64,000 nucleotides of DNA from Ursus arctos (Eukaryota > Chordata > Mammalia > Carnivora > Ursidae), in contig NW_026622863.1 of NCBI RefSeq assembly GCF_023065955.2, positions 48,094,177 through 48,158,176 of the forward strand, in the 5' to 3' direction. The translations under genes and the position numbers were made by a program. The notes under the pieces were generated by a model. That model was not told the DNA's origin. It did no database searches and worked only from the letters and a program-made list of their open reading frames with translations. Below, one piece after another: positions 11,686 to 23,285 of this stretch (positions are counted from its first letter, which is position 1; every line of letters begins with the position of its first letter).

Positions 11686-12045
11686 ATTAAATTAAATTAA
11701 AAGCTTAATTAAAAAAGGGTCAAGGTCATGGAAGACAAAGACTGAGACACTGTCACAGATTAAAGGGGACCAAGGAGACATGACAACTTAAATACGACAC
11801 AGGATACTAGATAAAATCCTAGGGCAGAAAAAGGACACTGGCGGAAAAACTGGTAAACGGTGAATGAGGACCATCGTTGCGGGAACAGTAGTGAGCCTCG
11901 TTCGCTACCTGGGTCTGCTCGCGGTTCTGTGTTTATAACACGGATGTATCACGGGGGGGGGGGGGCGGACTGAAAGGGATGCAGGAACTCTTCCTACCGG
12001 TTTTACAACTTTTCTGTAAATCTCAACTTCGCTGCAAGTAGAGAG

Positions 12046-14040
12046 ATGAAAAAAGAGAGAGCTTCCGGGTGGCGAGTTGATGAGGACAGGGACCCTCTGC
12101 CACTCGCAGCTGCCGGTGTAAGTGTGCTGACACCCTTGACTTAGTCATTCTGCTTCTGGGAACGGAGGCCAGATTTAGCAGCGCAAGTGGGAAATGCTTG
12201 CCTGGCACGTTAGTCCTGCGGCATCGTTTATAGAAACAAACAAAAAAAAGCTAGCAGAGACCCCTAGAAGACCTACGGCCTCCAAAATTACAGTAATTCT
12301 GCGAGCAGCAGAAAGAAACAGGAAGGAAGTTTTTTAGGTGATCAGTGTTCTTTCCCGGGTAACGAGGTGGGTGAAAAGCAGCGAGGTCTAGCACGGGGTA
12401 GACTGTTTGCTACACTCGTGGAAAAAAAGGCAGAGTGGGTGTGGGGGAGGTGCAGATTAGCATCTGCTTGGAAACGCAGTTTTTGTTTTTTCCAGAAAAC
12501 ACACAAGAGTGGTTTGCCTCCATGGAGGGGAACGGGGTGCCCGGGACACAGAAGTGGAGGGAGACTTTACCCTACATCCTCTTTTGAACCTTAAGTCATG
12601 TGAACTCATTACCTTTTAAACAGGTTGTTAAAAAAAAAAAAAATCAACAAACAAGCTACCCAAAACCCAGGATTCCTGGTCAAGCCTGTTAGATTGAACA
12701 CTCTGCTTTCTCCTCAAGGCCACAAACCTGGCGGTCGGGTAGAAAGGAGAAGCCACAAGAACACAGGGGAAAAGGAGGGGAGTGAAGGGGAGGAAATCCA
12801 GACAGGCTAGCTAGGGGATGCAGATGGTGGCAAGGCGACTAAGCCAGAAGGGAGGCCGGCCTGGGCACCCAAGGAGGCAGCTGAGCCAACAGACTAGAAC
12901 AGCAGGCACCATGTCATTCTGAGAGTGGGGATAAGCTGAGGACCCCCAGGACCCCTCCTGGCGTGACAGAGGAGACTTCAGATGGTGAAACAGGGGGACT
13001 CCAGGAACAGCTGAGGGCAGGGTACCATGTTGAAAATGGCCCTGCCCCTCTGGCATGGGGCTGGTGGCCAATGCACAGAGGTTAAGAGTTTGCTAGACCT
13101 TGGACTTGAACCTCAGTGACCCTGCATGGATTTGCTGGGGCGAAACCACACCTTCCCATGAGGTACAGAAAGGGGGTGTCCTCAACGGTGAGCCTCGGTC
13201 ATCTCAGGAGCTGGGAAAGACTGGGCCAAGGACATCTCAGTGTCCCGACCCTGCTCCCCTCTTCAGGAACATAGGGAGCCTTCCCCTCTCTCCCTCCAAA
13301 GCCACAGTGAAGTGGGTATTAGCTGGTTTTGCTGGCCCAGCAGCCACTCCCCTTTCTCTGGAAACTGCCCCTGACTCTCTTTTGGGAAGCCCATCCCTCG
13401 CTGTTCCTCCACATTGTTCAGGGAAGGCCAACCCCACCCCCAGCTTTAGGTTCTGGCATTCAGCCCTGGGATTTTTCCTGGAATGTCAGAAAAGAGTCGT
13501 CCTCTCCTTCCTTTGGGGTTGCCTAGTGAATAGGATGTGAACCTGGAGCTACTGAGGCAACCTTGACCCCCAAAAAGAGAGAGCTTGCCTGAGAGAGAAG
13601 ACAGCACAGAGAAATGTCCCAGGAATGGGACAGTGACTTCCAGGCATTGTCTGAGATCCTGAATCTAGTTGAGCTTGAAGCCAGATACTTCCAGAGTGTT
13701 TAGGCGTCTGCCCAGTACAGCAGAATTCTGTTGCTTGCAAGTAAGAGCTAGGGGAGGAGCGCAGGGTGGGGCTATCACCCCTTCTTGACAAACAGCCAGA
13801 GATAGGAGTTGCAGGTAGCCCTGCAGGGGAAACGCCTAGAAGCATGCACATATGAATGGGTGTGTGTAGAACATGGCACCAACATCCCAGCAGAAAGGCT
13901 AGAAGGACAAACATGGGTAGGGCTTCTGCGCAGAGCAAGAACAACTGTCTTTGAAAAACAGTAAAGCAAATTCCCTTTAACTCCTTTTTGTCCTCAGTTT
14001 CTTTTGTGACCATGACACAGGGTCCTTGCAGCCTTCTGGA
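12046..14040. other. Unassigned intronic DNA
   Basis: About 2 kb without SINEs. Open frames at 13100-13540 (+) and 13549-14013 (-) have no family-like sequence or splice context. No repeat recognised. Confidence 0.4.
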
Positions 14041-14420
14041 TCCAGTCTAAATGCATTAACATGGCCCAGTGTGATCTGTCCCTGAACAGCCATCCGGGCT
14101 CTTTTCTTGCCACTTCCAGTCCCACCATCTACTTTTCAGCCATGCCAGCCTCCCGTAAACTCCCCGTTACCCCTCGACCCTAGCACATACTGTTACCTAT
14201 GCCTCTATCTTTCCACTTTGTCTGGCTCACTCTTCCTTAAGCTCTGAGCCATCTGCCTCTCCCCAGGCCCCAGACGGGCTAAGGACCCTCCTCCGAAGGC
14301 TCCCCCAGCCTAGCACTGACCACTTGTCCAGGGACCACTAACTAGCACAGGACCCAACACGGAGGAGATCCCAGGAAGTCATGGGTGGATAAATGAGATA
14401 AAGACGAATAAACAAGGTCA
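14040..14420 (+). repeat. L2 fragment
   Basis: CAGCCTAGCACTGACCACTTG and GTGGATAAATGAGATAAA-like ends follow L2 3' sequence. Confidence 0.5.
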
Positions 14421-14719
14421 GGACAGGGTTTGTTTCACACCTGTGTCCCAGGCACCTAGCACAGGGCATGGAATAAAAAACGTCCATGGGGGGTATGCTG
14501 AAAGAATGAGACCAAAAGTGAAAATTTTGAGATATAAAAACTTATCAGCTCGGTGAGAAAACGACACATTATTCAATCGATGCTGTTGGGACAAGTGGAC
14601 AGCGCACTGCAAGAGAAAATAAGAAGGATCCCTACCTCACGTCTAATACCCCAAATAAACTGCAAATGCATCAAAGACTTAAACACGTACACAAACAGGG
14701 CTATAAAACTACAAGAAGA

Positions 14720-14926
14720 GGGGTACCCGGGTGGTGCAGTTGGTTAAGCATCCAACTTTTGGTTTCAGCTCAGGTCATGATCTCAGGGTCCTGGGACCAA
14801 GCCCCACATTGGGCTCCGCACGCAGTGTGGAGTCTGCTTGAGATTCTCTTTCTCCCTCTCCCTTTGCCCCCGCCCCCCGCTCGTGCTGTCTCTCTCTCTC
14901 TAATAAATAAAATCTTTTAAAAAAAA
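14720..14926 (+). mobile_element. CAN-type SINE in L1
   Basis: GGGTGGTGCAGTTGGTTAAG head and TAATAAATAAAATCTTTTAA tail. Confidence 0.92.
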
Positions 14927-15039
14927 TTCTAGAAGAAAACATAAGAGAAATCATTTATAATCTAGAAATAATCTTTCTAAGCATGCCACAAAACCTATGA
15001 CTAGATTTGACTAATACTCTTTTAAAAAAATAAGTAACT

Positions 15040-15505
15040 TTAATTCGTGGTAGCAACAGAATTGTGGTTGCCAGCATCCGAGATAGCCCCAATAATCCCT
15101 GTCTTCTGGCATTTACAGCCTTATATAGTCCTTTCCCACATTATGTTAGAGTTGGTCTGTATGACCAACAGAATATGGCCAAGGGGTAGTATGTCACTTC
15201 CACAATTCGGTTATAAAGACACTGACTCTTCAGTCTTAGTCATTTTCACTCTTAGATCACTCTCTTTGGGGGAAGCCAGCTGCCAGATCATAAGTAGCCC
15301 TAAGGAGAGGTCCATGTACAGAGCGACTGAGCTCTTGGCCCAACAGCGCAAGTGAAAAACTGAGACCTACCAACGACCAGGTCAATGAATCAGCCAGGAA
15401 GCAGACCTCTCAGCGCCTGGCGAGCTTTCTGAGACACTGCACCAAACCACTCGACGAGGCCAATCCTAAATTCCTGATTCTCCGGAACTGTGTGAGATAA
15501 TAAGT
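15040..15505 (+). mobile_element. Probable solo LTR (MaLR-like), family uncertain
   Basis: CTTTGGGGGAAGCCAGCTGC at 15265-15284 and AACTGTGTGAGATAATAAGTG at 15487-15506 are typical of an old mammal-wide LTR-like repeat. It splits the L1. Confidence 0.5.
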
Positions 15506-15699
15506 GTTTATTATCCTATGAAAAAGTACTCAACATCACAATTCATCAGGGAAAAGCAAGTGAGTTGCCATTTTACACCAACTGGAAAGGCTAAAATTAA
15601 ACTGAAAACAATGATTATTGGCAAGGACGTGGAGCAACTAGACCCACGCTGGAAAACTCTTTGGTGGTTTCTTATAAAATTAAGACCACCTTTATCTTT

Positions 15700-15887
15700 G
15701 GGGCGCCTGGGTGGCCCAGTCAGTTAAGTGTCTGACTCTTGGTTTCAGCTCAGGTCATGATCTGAGTCGTGGGATCGAGCCCCACATCTGGTTTGGTGCT
15801 GGCATAGGGTCTGCTGGTCCTTCTCTCTGCTCCTCTCCCTGCTCTAATAAATAAATAAAAATCTTTAAATAATAAAAAAAATGGAAT
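15700..15887 (+). mobile_element. CAN-type SINE in L1
   Basis: TSD ACCTTTATCTTT at 15688-15699 and 15888-15899. Confidence 0.93.
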
Positions 15888-15991
15888 ACCTTTATCTTTA
15901 TCGTATAACTCAGACATCTCACTCCTAGGTATTTACCGAAAGCAAATGAAAACATAATCCTACACAGTCCTGTGCAAGAATATTCACAGTA

Positions 15992-16190
15992 GGGGCGCCC
16001 GGGTGGCACAGCGGTTAAGCATCTGCCTTCGGCTCAGGGCGTGATCCCGGCGTTCTGGGATCGAGCCCCACATCAGGCTCCTCCGCTATGAGCCTGCTTC
16101 TTCTTCTCCCACTCCCCCTGCTTGCGTTCCCTCTCTCGCTGGCTGTCTCTATCTCTGTCAAATAAATAAATAAAATCTTAAAAAAAAAAT
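15992..16190 (+). mobile_element. CAN-type SINE in L1
   Basis: CTCCGCTATGAGCCTGC subtype. TTCACAGTA at 15983-15991 and 16192-16200. Confidence 0.94.
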
Positions 16191-16315
16191 GTTCACAGTA
16201 GCCTTACTGGTAATAACAAAAAAAAAGGACACACAAATGTCCAAATGTCCCTCATTAAGAGAGTAGATAAATCAAGTTTGGCATGTTTATATATTGGAAT
16301 AAAAGAATACATACT

Positions 16316-16398
16316 GGGCAACCCTCTCAGGTCCCCTCCCTCTTCAGAAACTCACTTTACTAACGCTCAATAAACTTTGCTGCCTGCACACAAGACAC
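16316..16398 (+). mobile_element. 83-bp retro-insertion of an LTR-transcript-like 3' end
   Basis: Perfect 15-bp TSD AAAAGAATACATACT at 16301-16315 and 16399-16413. The insert has AATAAA at 16369-16374, 24 nt before its end. No poly(A) tail is visible. The sequence (CTCAATAAACTTTGCTGCC) resembles the R/U5 part of an ERV LTR. Confidence 0.7.
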
Positions 16399-16679
16399 AA
16401 AAGAATACATACTACGAGCAGTAAAAGAAACGAACTATTATTGATACATACAGCAGAAATCTAACCCATCATGTGAACAAAAGCTAGACTTAAGTTCATA
16501 TCGCATGATTCCATTTATATGAAGCTTAACAACAGTAAAACCGATCTATAGTGAGAGAGGTCACACAGGTGACAAAACAGGAAAGGAAGGAACTCCCAGG
16601 GGTGATGGAAATGTTTCAGATCTTGGAAGTTGGTTACATGGGTATATGCCTTAATCTGTACCCATTAAACTAGATGTTT

Positions 16680-16871
16680 TATTTTATTTTATTTTTCTCA
16701 GAGAGAGAGAAAGAGAACACGCACACAAGCGGGGGGGGGGGCAGAGATAGAGGAATCTCTAAGTAGATTCCACGATGAGTGCGGAGCCCAACACGGGGCT
16801 CGATCCCGAGATCATGACCTGAGCCAAAATCAAGAGCTGGACACTCAACCGACTGAGCCACCCAGGCGCCC
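16680..16871 (-). mobile_element. CAN-type SINE in L1
   Basis: TTAAACTA flanks. The body has an 11-G run. Confidence 0.9.
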
Positions 16872-16987
16872 TTAAACTACACCTTTTAGATCCGTACACT
16901 GCATTGTATAGATATTGTACAATAAATAATATGCAAAAAATAATAATTAAACGTAAGAGGAATTTGGGAGCCAAGGGGCTGATTTCT

Positions 16988-17187
16988 TTTTTTTTTTTTA
17001 AAGATTTTATTTATTTATTCGACAGAGATAGAGACAGCCAGAGAGAGAGGGAACACAAGCAGGGGGAGTGGGAGAGGAAGAAGCAGGCTCATAGCGGAAG
17101 AGCCTGATGTGGGGCTCGATCCCATAACGCCGGGATCACGCCCTGAGCCGAAGGCAGACGCTCAACCGCTGTGCCACCCAGGCGCCC
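16988..17187 (-). mobile_element. CAN-type SINE
   Basis: Perfect 16-bp TSD CAAGGGGCTGATTTCT at 16972-16987 and 17188-17203. Confidence 0.96.
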
Positions 17188-17203
17188 CAAGGGGCTGATT
17201 TCT

Positions 17204-17815
17204 TACTCTGTGTTGCCTCAGGGAACTTGCTTCTCGCTCTGAGATACTTCCCCACTCATAAAACCAGGACAATCACATAAACTCCCTAATAAAGTGGTTA
17301 ATATCATTTGCGGAGATCACAGAAAGCATAATGAATGAAAACTGTTAGCATCAGTTAAAAAATTATGATAAAGAGTAAATAGCTTCGAGCCAGTCCCTGC
17401 CCAGGACGCCCTTTCCTGGATGTGTTCCAGCCCGCTGCAAGCCCACCCCAACACTGATCCGGGTGTTACGAGATGTGTGGGGCCTCAACCAGGCAGGAGT
17501 TTCCTCCTCCGGACGGGCCCCCATCCTCTATCACTGCCTCTGGAGACAGCAGGGATGCAAGCTGCCACCAGTCACCAGAGGGGACACGGCTGGTTCTGTC
17601 TACTCCTCCATGTCCCCACACTGGGTCCAAAGGATTCAGCAGTGGCAAACCCTGCCCTTCAGACTGGCCAATCAGACTGCATTCCTCAGGCTACAGTGAT
17701 GGGCTCAAGGATGGGGATGTGACCCAAGCTGGACCACCAAGATTCAGCCTGGGAATTTGGGTGGGACTGTGGGGGAAAAGGACCTCTCTGGGCCCTGGAG
17801 TCACCAGGCAGGTAA
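17204..17815. other. Unassigned intronic DNA
   Basis: A 169-codon open frame at 17473-17982 runs through it into the L2 beyond. It has no family resemblance and is taken as chance. Confidence 0.4.
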
Positions 17816-17945
17816 TTAATGTCCTCAACTGTGAGCTCCACGAGAGCAGGGGATTTTTGTCTGTTTTGGTGACTACAGAGTTAGTCAAACCTCCTAGAAT
17901 AGTTCCTGGCATACAGCGGGCACTAAGCAAAGATTTGGTGAGTGA
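17815..17945 (+). repeat. L2 3' end
   Basis: CTGTGAGCTCCACGAGAGCA and CCTGGCATACAGCGGGCACT follow the L2 consensus. Confidence 0.75.
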
Positions 17946-18079
17946 GTGGATTATACAAGCATGTCCTTGTCCCAGAAAATAATCCCACCTCCAGCCCCCA
18001 GCGACACGTGGAGAGACCACCTCGACTTAGCACAGGCAGTATCTGGGAATTTCGGAGGCACAAGGGAAGCAGCTCATGA

Positions 18080-18265
18080 AGAGGCTAAGAGTGCTCTGGA
18101 GCCCGGTGGTCCTGGATTCAAGTCCTGGCTTGCTGTAACCTCGGGCGAATTTCTCAACATCTTGGCAGCTCCGGTTCCTCTTTCTTAAAATGGAGATCAT
18201 TCTTCCTGGCTCGTCGGGAAGCTGGCGCATGCAGGGCTTTGCATGAACTGACATCAGGTCCCTGG
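18080..18265 (+). repeat. MIR
   Basis: GGATTCAAGTCCTGGCTTGC and TTCTTAAAATGGAGATCATT follow the MIR core. Confidence 0.75.
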
Positions 18266-18360
18266 ACAGCTCTGCTCAATTTTTTCATCCATTAAGGTAG
18301 TGGTAATGCTTAAGCCTTAGTGCTCATGATTGTTAAGGCTACTTTGTATTTTTTTTTCTT

Positions 18361-18567
18361 TTCTTTTTTTTTTTTTTTAAAGATTTTATTTATTTATTCG
18401 ATAGAGATAGAGACAGCTAGCGAGAGAGGGAACACAAGCAGGGGGAGTGGGAGAGGAAGAAGCAGGCTCATAGCGGAGGAGCCTGATGTGGGGCTCGATC
18501 CCATAACGCCGGGATCACGCCCTGAGCCGAAGGCAGACGCTTAACGACTGCGCCACCCAGGCGCCCC
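18361..18567 (-). mobile_element. CAN-type SINE
   Basis: Long T tract at its start. TSD TGTATTTTTTTTTCTT at 18345-18360 and 18568-18583. Confidence 0.93.
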
Positions 18568-18583
18568 TGTATTTTTTTTTCTT

Positions 18584-18693
18584 AAGATTTCTTTTTTGTT
18601 TTTAAGTAATCTCCACACCCCATGTGGAGCTTGAATTTACAACCCTGAGATCACGAGGTGCACGCTCTACCGACTAAGCCAGCCAGACGTCCC
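18584..18693 (-). mobile_element. CAN-type SINE, short old subtype
   Basis: Directly abuts the previous SINE; AAGTAATCTCCACACCCCAT body. Confidence 0.85.
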
Positions 18694-18739
18694 TACTGTA
18701 TACTATTTTTTACTGTCTTATTAACAATATCCTCTCCCG

Positions 18740-18881
18740 CCATTAGAGTCTAGAAGCGACGGTCACCCCTCTGACTTCCCATATAGCAAGTGGTGGTATG
18801 CGACTCAATTCTGGCCAATAAACAGTGAAGGAATTCTCCTGGGGGCTTGAAAAGCACACGCTCATTTCCCAGCCCCCCAGC

Positions 18882-18921
<40 letters not shown>

Positions 18922-19090
18922 CCTCCTTTGGACACTGCTGTATAAAGGAACGATGTCTGGAGCTCCAGCAGCCCTTTGAAGCCTTGAGGAGAGTTACTGC
19001 CTGAACACAAAGATGGCAGAGACAGAAAGGGTCTTCAGGTCCCTAATGACACCACCAAGCCACCTAACCAAGCACAGAGCCACTTTCCTC
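18740..19090 (-). repeat. Ancient repeat, family not named
   Basis: GGTATGCGACTCAATTCTGG and CAAAGATGGCAGAGACAGAA recall an old mammal-wide repeat. Split by the (CA)n below. Confidence 0.35.
18885..18919 (+). repeat. (CA)n microsatellite
   Basis: 17 uninterrupted CA units. Confidence 0.98.
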
Positions 19091-19312
19091 CACCAACAAT
19101 AAACATCCTTTTGATTAAAGTTTGATTTACTGGCTGGGTTTTCAATTAATCACAGATAAGCACAAACTGATTTGTATCCTGTTCTTTCTTTCATAATAAG
19201 CATATACGACTTTTGTAAATTTAGTAAGTTACTTCAGAAAACCTCGAAGGAAAAAAATATACCCTAAAACCCACAAGTAACATAAAATTTGATTCAATTT
19301 AAAAAGAGATAA

Positions 19313-19511
19313 GGGCTGCCTGGGTGGCTCAGTGGGTTAAGCATCTGTCTTCGGCTCAGGTCATGATCCCGGGGTCCTGGGATGGAGCCCCGAGTTGGGT
19401 TCTCTGCTCGACGGGGAGCCTGCTCCTCCCTCTCCCTCTGCCCCCCCCCATGCTCATTCTCTCATGCACTCTCTGTCTCCAAGAAATAAAAAATTTAAAA
19501 AATAAAAAAAT
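19313..19511 (+). mobile_element. CAN-type SINE
   Basis: AAAAAGAGATAA before and AAAAAGAGAGATAA after. Confidence 0.9.
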
Positions 19512-20520
19512 AAAAAGAGAGATAAAAATGGCCACACACTAGGCCCTCAGCGGGGGGTAGCTGTGGCCATATACTCATCAAAGGCAGAACCTGGGTGAGT
19601 CTGACAGCAGAGGGACAGCTTAGTAAATGCGGGGACTGAGGGAGCTCCTGAGGATATCACCAGCTATGTGGGGGCTTAAGGGTCTGAGCTGGGGCCAACT
19701 GGAGCTGGAAAGCAGGAAAAGAGGAGCCAAGAAGCTGGAAGGTGGCTAGGACTCCCCAGTGAGGGGCAGAGGCACATCCTGGGGGGCCGAGCCTTCAGGG
19801 CAGGCCTCTCAGGAAATGACTACGGAGTCTCAAGGAGGGGTGAACACAGAGGAGTAGAAAGGTGTTTCCCTGGGGCACAGGAAGAAAATGTCAGAACTTC
19901 TGGTTATGCTTATGTCTGGAAGAAGGAGGAGGGAAGGGAGAAGAAGGAAGAGTAACAAGATGAGGGAAGGGGAGGAGGAAGAGAAGAAATGAAGCTTTTC
20001 TAGTGCCTCTCGACAGGTGCCCTCAGCAAGCCCAGATGCTAAAAGGGCGGCCCAGGCGCCCTCTCCTGGCCACTCAGTGTAGTGCGGCCCAGGCAGACGA
20101 ACTCCAGGGGATATTCCCAGACCGCGATTCAATCAGCCCGCACAAAAGGGCTTCCTAAAAAGGACTGCTGCTCAGAAACCATGCGCTGAAGATTTAGCAA
20201 TGTGAGCGCAAGCAAATTCCAACAAATGCCTCTGCATATGAAGGGTGGGCCTGAAAAATGAGCAGCGGGATTAAATGGAGCCAACGGCACACTTCTCTCA
20301 TTGGGCTCCCTGTGGCTCCCTGAGGTCTCTGCCAGCTCTGCCAGCCGCACACAAAGAATGTCAAAACTAGCCTCTCGCAGAGGGCTACACCAAGAGTTTC
20401 CAAATGTGTTTAACAATGTCTGCATAAGAAAATACCTTTAGCGAGAGCAAAAATATTTGGGTGGCCGTGAATACATAAACTAATAATTTTATTTTTAAAA
20501 TATGAATTCCACACCTTTCA
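19512..20520. other. Unassigned intronic DNA
   Basis: Includes a purine-rich stretch at 19918-19995 (GAAGGAGGAGGGAAGGGAG). No repeat or gene recognised. Confidence 0.4.
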
Positions 20521-20523
20521 ATT

Positions 20524-20670
20524 TTTAAAAAAGATTTCACTTATTTATTTGTCAGAGAGAGAGAAAGAGCGCACAAGCGGGGGGAGCAGCAGAGGCGGAG
20601 GGAGAAGCAGGCTGGGATCATGATCTGAGCCGAAGGCAGACGCTTCACCGACTGAGCCACCCAGGTGTCC
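20524..20670 (-). mobile_element. CAN-type SINE, internally shortened
   Basis: About 50 bp of the middle are missing between GAAGCAGGCT and GGGATCATGA. Confidence 0.88.
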
Positions 20671-20756
20671 GCCACACCTTCCCACTTCTTAACATTTTTG
20701 AACACACACAATATATTCGCGGTATTATATGTCGGCGCTACACACGACTGCTCATG

Positions 20757-20783
20757 ACACACACACACGCACACGCACACACA
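20757..20783 (+). repeat. Imperfect (CA)n
   Basis: CA run interrupted by two CG units. Confidence 0.85.
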
Positions 20784-21132
20784 TGGGGAGAATGTGCAAC
20801 ATGTTTCCTTAACGGGAGAGCTTAATGCAAGCAGCGTTTGGTCACCAGCCACGGCCTGGCTGTCAGGAGACATAATTCATGTGGTGCTCTCGAGATTATA
20901 AATAGACTCCAGGGAAGTGAGTTGTCAAACGTTCATGCACAGGAGGATCCTCTCTGGACAATGTTAAAAATAAAAACGTCCTCCCCCCTTCCTTCCCCAG
21001 ATGGACCCAATCAGGACCTACAGGTGGTGCTCCTGGGCACCTAAGGGGAGCACCCCACAAAACATTTTGTTCCCCCTTCGGATGTCTGTCAGCGTGCCAG
21101 TCCCCTCTGCAGCTGTGTTTCATCTGGTATTT

Positions 21133-21321
21133 TTTTTTTTTTAAGATTTTATTTATTTGACAGAGAGACAGCCAGCGAGAGAGGGAACACAAGCGGGGGA
21201 GTGGGAGAGGGAGAAGCAGGCTCATAGCGGAGGAGTCTGATGTGGGGCTCGATCCCAGAACGCCGGGATCACGCCCTGAGCCGAAGGCAGACGCTTAACG
21301 ACTGTGCCACCCAGGCGCCCC
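21133..21321 (-). mobile_element. CAN-type SINE
   Basis: TSD TCATCTGGTATTT at 21120-21132 and 21322-21334. Confidence 0.95.
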
Positions 21322-21334
21322 TCATCTGGTATTT

Positions 21335-22400
21335 ATTTAATCCTTAGACTGAGCTCTGAACGTCAACCGTGTCATTTCTCAAAGCTCTAGTTGGTTCTTG
21401 TTCCAACTTCCTGGTAATTTCTGATTGCACGCACGTTTTCATATCCCTCCTATTTTATCCTTTTCCCATATAAACATAGGTATTTTATACCGACATCTGG
21501 TCATTCTGATACCCACAATGTTTGCAGGTCTTGACCCTCCATGTTTTGTGTCTGCTGACTCTCGCTCATGGTGCCTCTTTTTCCATACAGCATGTAATTT
21601 TTTATCATGAGATGTGCCGAACTCCACCTGAAGGAATTCTCCAAGGCTCCGTCATAGGGGCACTCTCCAGAGAGGGTCTGTCCTTGTCAAGTGCACACAG
21701 ACCTGGGTCCATTCTCAGCTTGCTGTTTCCAGCGCCTTTCAGAGAGTATAATTCAGTTCCCCAGACCCACATAAGGGACAGGCAGGGCAGTGGCTCTAAG
21801 TTCTCAGAGGAGACATTTTCAATCTCCATCCAGCCCTAAGGCTGTGTCTTTGGAGGGTGGGTTTTTTCCTAGTTCACCCTGTCCCTGAGGGGTACCTTTC
21901 CTGGGATCTGGTTTTACACAAGACGGTCCCCTGCCCAGTGTTCCCACAGGATAGCCGCTGTCCCTAAGGCCATGTGACTCTGCCCATATCCCCGGAGCAT
22001 ATAAGGCACCTTCAATACTTACTCCCCTCCTCGGCTCCTTGCTCCTGCTTTCTCGTTGCTCTGAGAGGAATCAATTTCCTTCCTTGCAGGTACACCCTTC
22101 TTTTCAAAGGATGCTCTAAATATTCTGTGAAGCAGGAGGTAGTGGGAGGCCCTCTACTCTGCCATACTGCCCCCTCTCTGTTTGACTCAGAGACAGACCT
22201 CCAATCCCGGCTCCTCATCAGACCGACACAGTAACTGCCCCCTGCTAGTGAGAAGTGTTCACGGGAAAGCCCAGGCCCTTACGCCTGTGGTAAGCCTGTG
22301 AGCGCTGACGGAGGAAGAGGGACCGATACCATCAACAGGCGGAAGTGCTGACTGCTCGGCTCCCGATGGCAGGCCAGGGGTGCACAAGGAGAAGGACCAC
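21335..22400. other. Unassigned intronic DNA
   Basis: Open frames of up to 105 codons on both strands, none family-like. No repeat confidently named. Confidence 0.4.
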
Positions 22401-22419
22401 ACTGGAAGGTTTCACACTG

Positions 22420-22660
22420 AGGTGATGATGACGACAACAGCAGCAATGATCACGATGCCTGGCATTTCTACCCATTCGACCAACATTTATGCAGCACTTC
22501 AGGGCCGGGGCACCGTTTAATGCTCCATGGATATTAACCCAGGGAGTTGTCATAACAATACGATGTACAGACAACGAAACAGAGGCCCAAGAAGCTAAGT
22601 CACCTGGCCAGCGTGACACAGACTGGGATTCACCCACGGGCGGCCCAGTCCAGAGGAGGG
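22420..22660 (-). repeat. MIR
   Basis: Reverse MIR: CAACATTTATGCAGCACTTC, then ACGAAACAGAGGCCCAAGAA. Confidence 0.7.
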
Positions 22661-22764
22661 GTACTTGGTGGCTCGGCCACACCGCTGTTTACCAAACTAA
22701 GAACGTGCCAGGCCCACACCAAGCATACTGGTGCGTGCAACAGATCCTCCCGTCAGACCTCTGA

Positions 22765-23285
22765 GGCACAGAGTCTGAAACTGAGCTCAGGAGACTGAAC
22801 TCTAGGTGTCAGCAGGGGAGAACGCGTCTCCTCTCCTCGCCTTTTTTTGGCTTCTAGAAGCTGCCTGCATTTCTTGGCTCGTGGCCCCTCCTCCATCTTC
22901 CAGACCAGAGGGCAGCGCATTCAAATAGTCCCCCTTCCCCTCTCCCTCTTTCACTTACAAGGCCTCTTATGATCAGCCGCCTGGATAACCCAGGATACTC
23001 CCCCTAGGCCCAAATCCTTGACTGAATCACATCTGTAAAGTCCCCTTTGTCGTGGAAGTTAACACATTCAACAGGTTCCTGGGATTAAGATGTGGACATC
23101 TCTGGGGGGCAATTATCCTGCCTACCATGAGTAATAAACTAGGAAAATGACAAGTATACTCTAACGAATGAGCAGGAACAAACTGGAATTTTCCCACTGC
23201 CCAGAGACACCCGATGGCTCCTCTGGAAGTGTCAGTGGTACACTCGGCAAGAGCGGTCCCAACCTGCCTGGATCACCAACCTTTT
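22765..23285. other. Unassigned intronic DNA
   Basis: Pyrimidine-rich in part. No gene or repeat confidently recognised. Confidence 0.35.

Larger units (their letters stand above)
9360..12045 (+). mobile_element. Old LINE-1-like 3' UTR element, split in two
   Basis: Halves at 9360-9714 and 11714-12045 (ends ACAACTTTTCTGTAAATCTC, typical of old L1 3' UTRs). They are separated by a younger L1 plus SINEs. The family name is uncertain. Confidence 0.65.
14535..16990 (+). mobile_element. LINE-1 remains, broken by many insertions
   Basis: ORF2-like at 14540-15035, 15505-15700 and 15888-16320. 3' UTR pieces at 16414-16680 and 16872-16975. Between them lie an LTR-like element, four SINEs and a small retro-insertion. 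Confidence 0.75.

Noticed and set aside
17473..17982. 169-codon plus-strand frame
   Set aside because: Runs into an L2 repeat, has no family resemblance, and other frames are also open locally.
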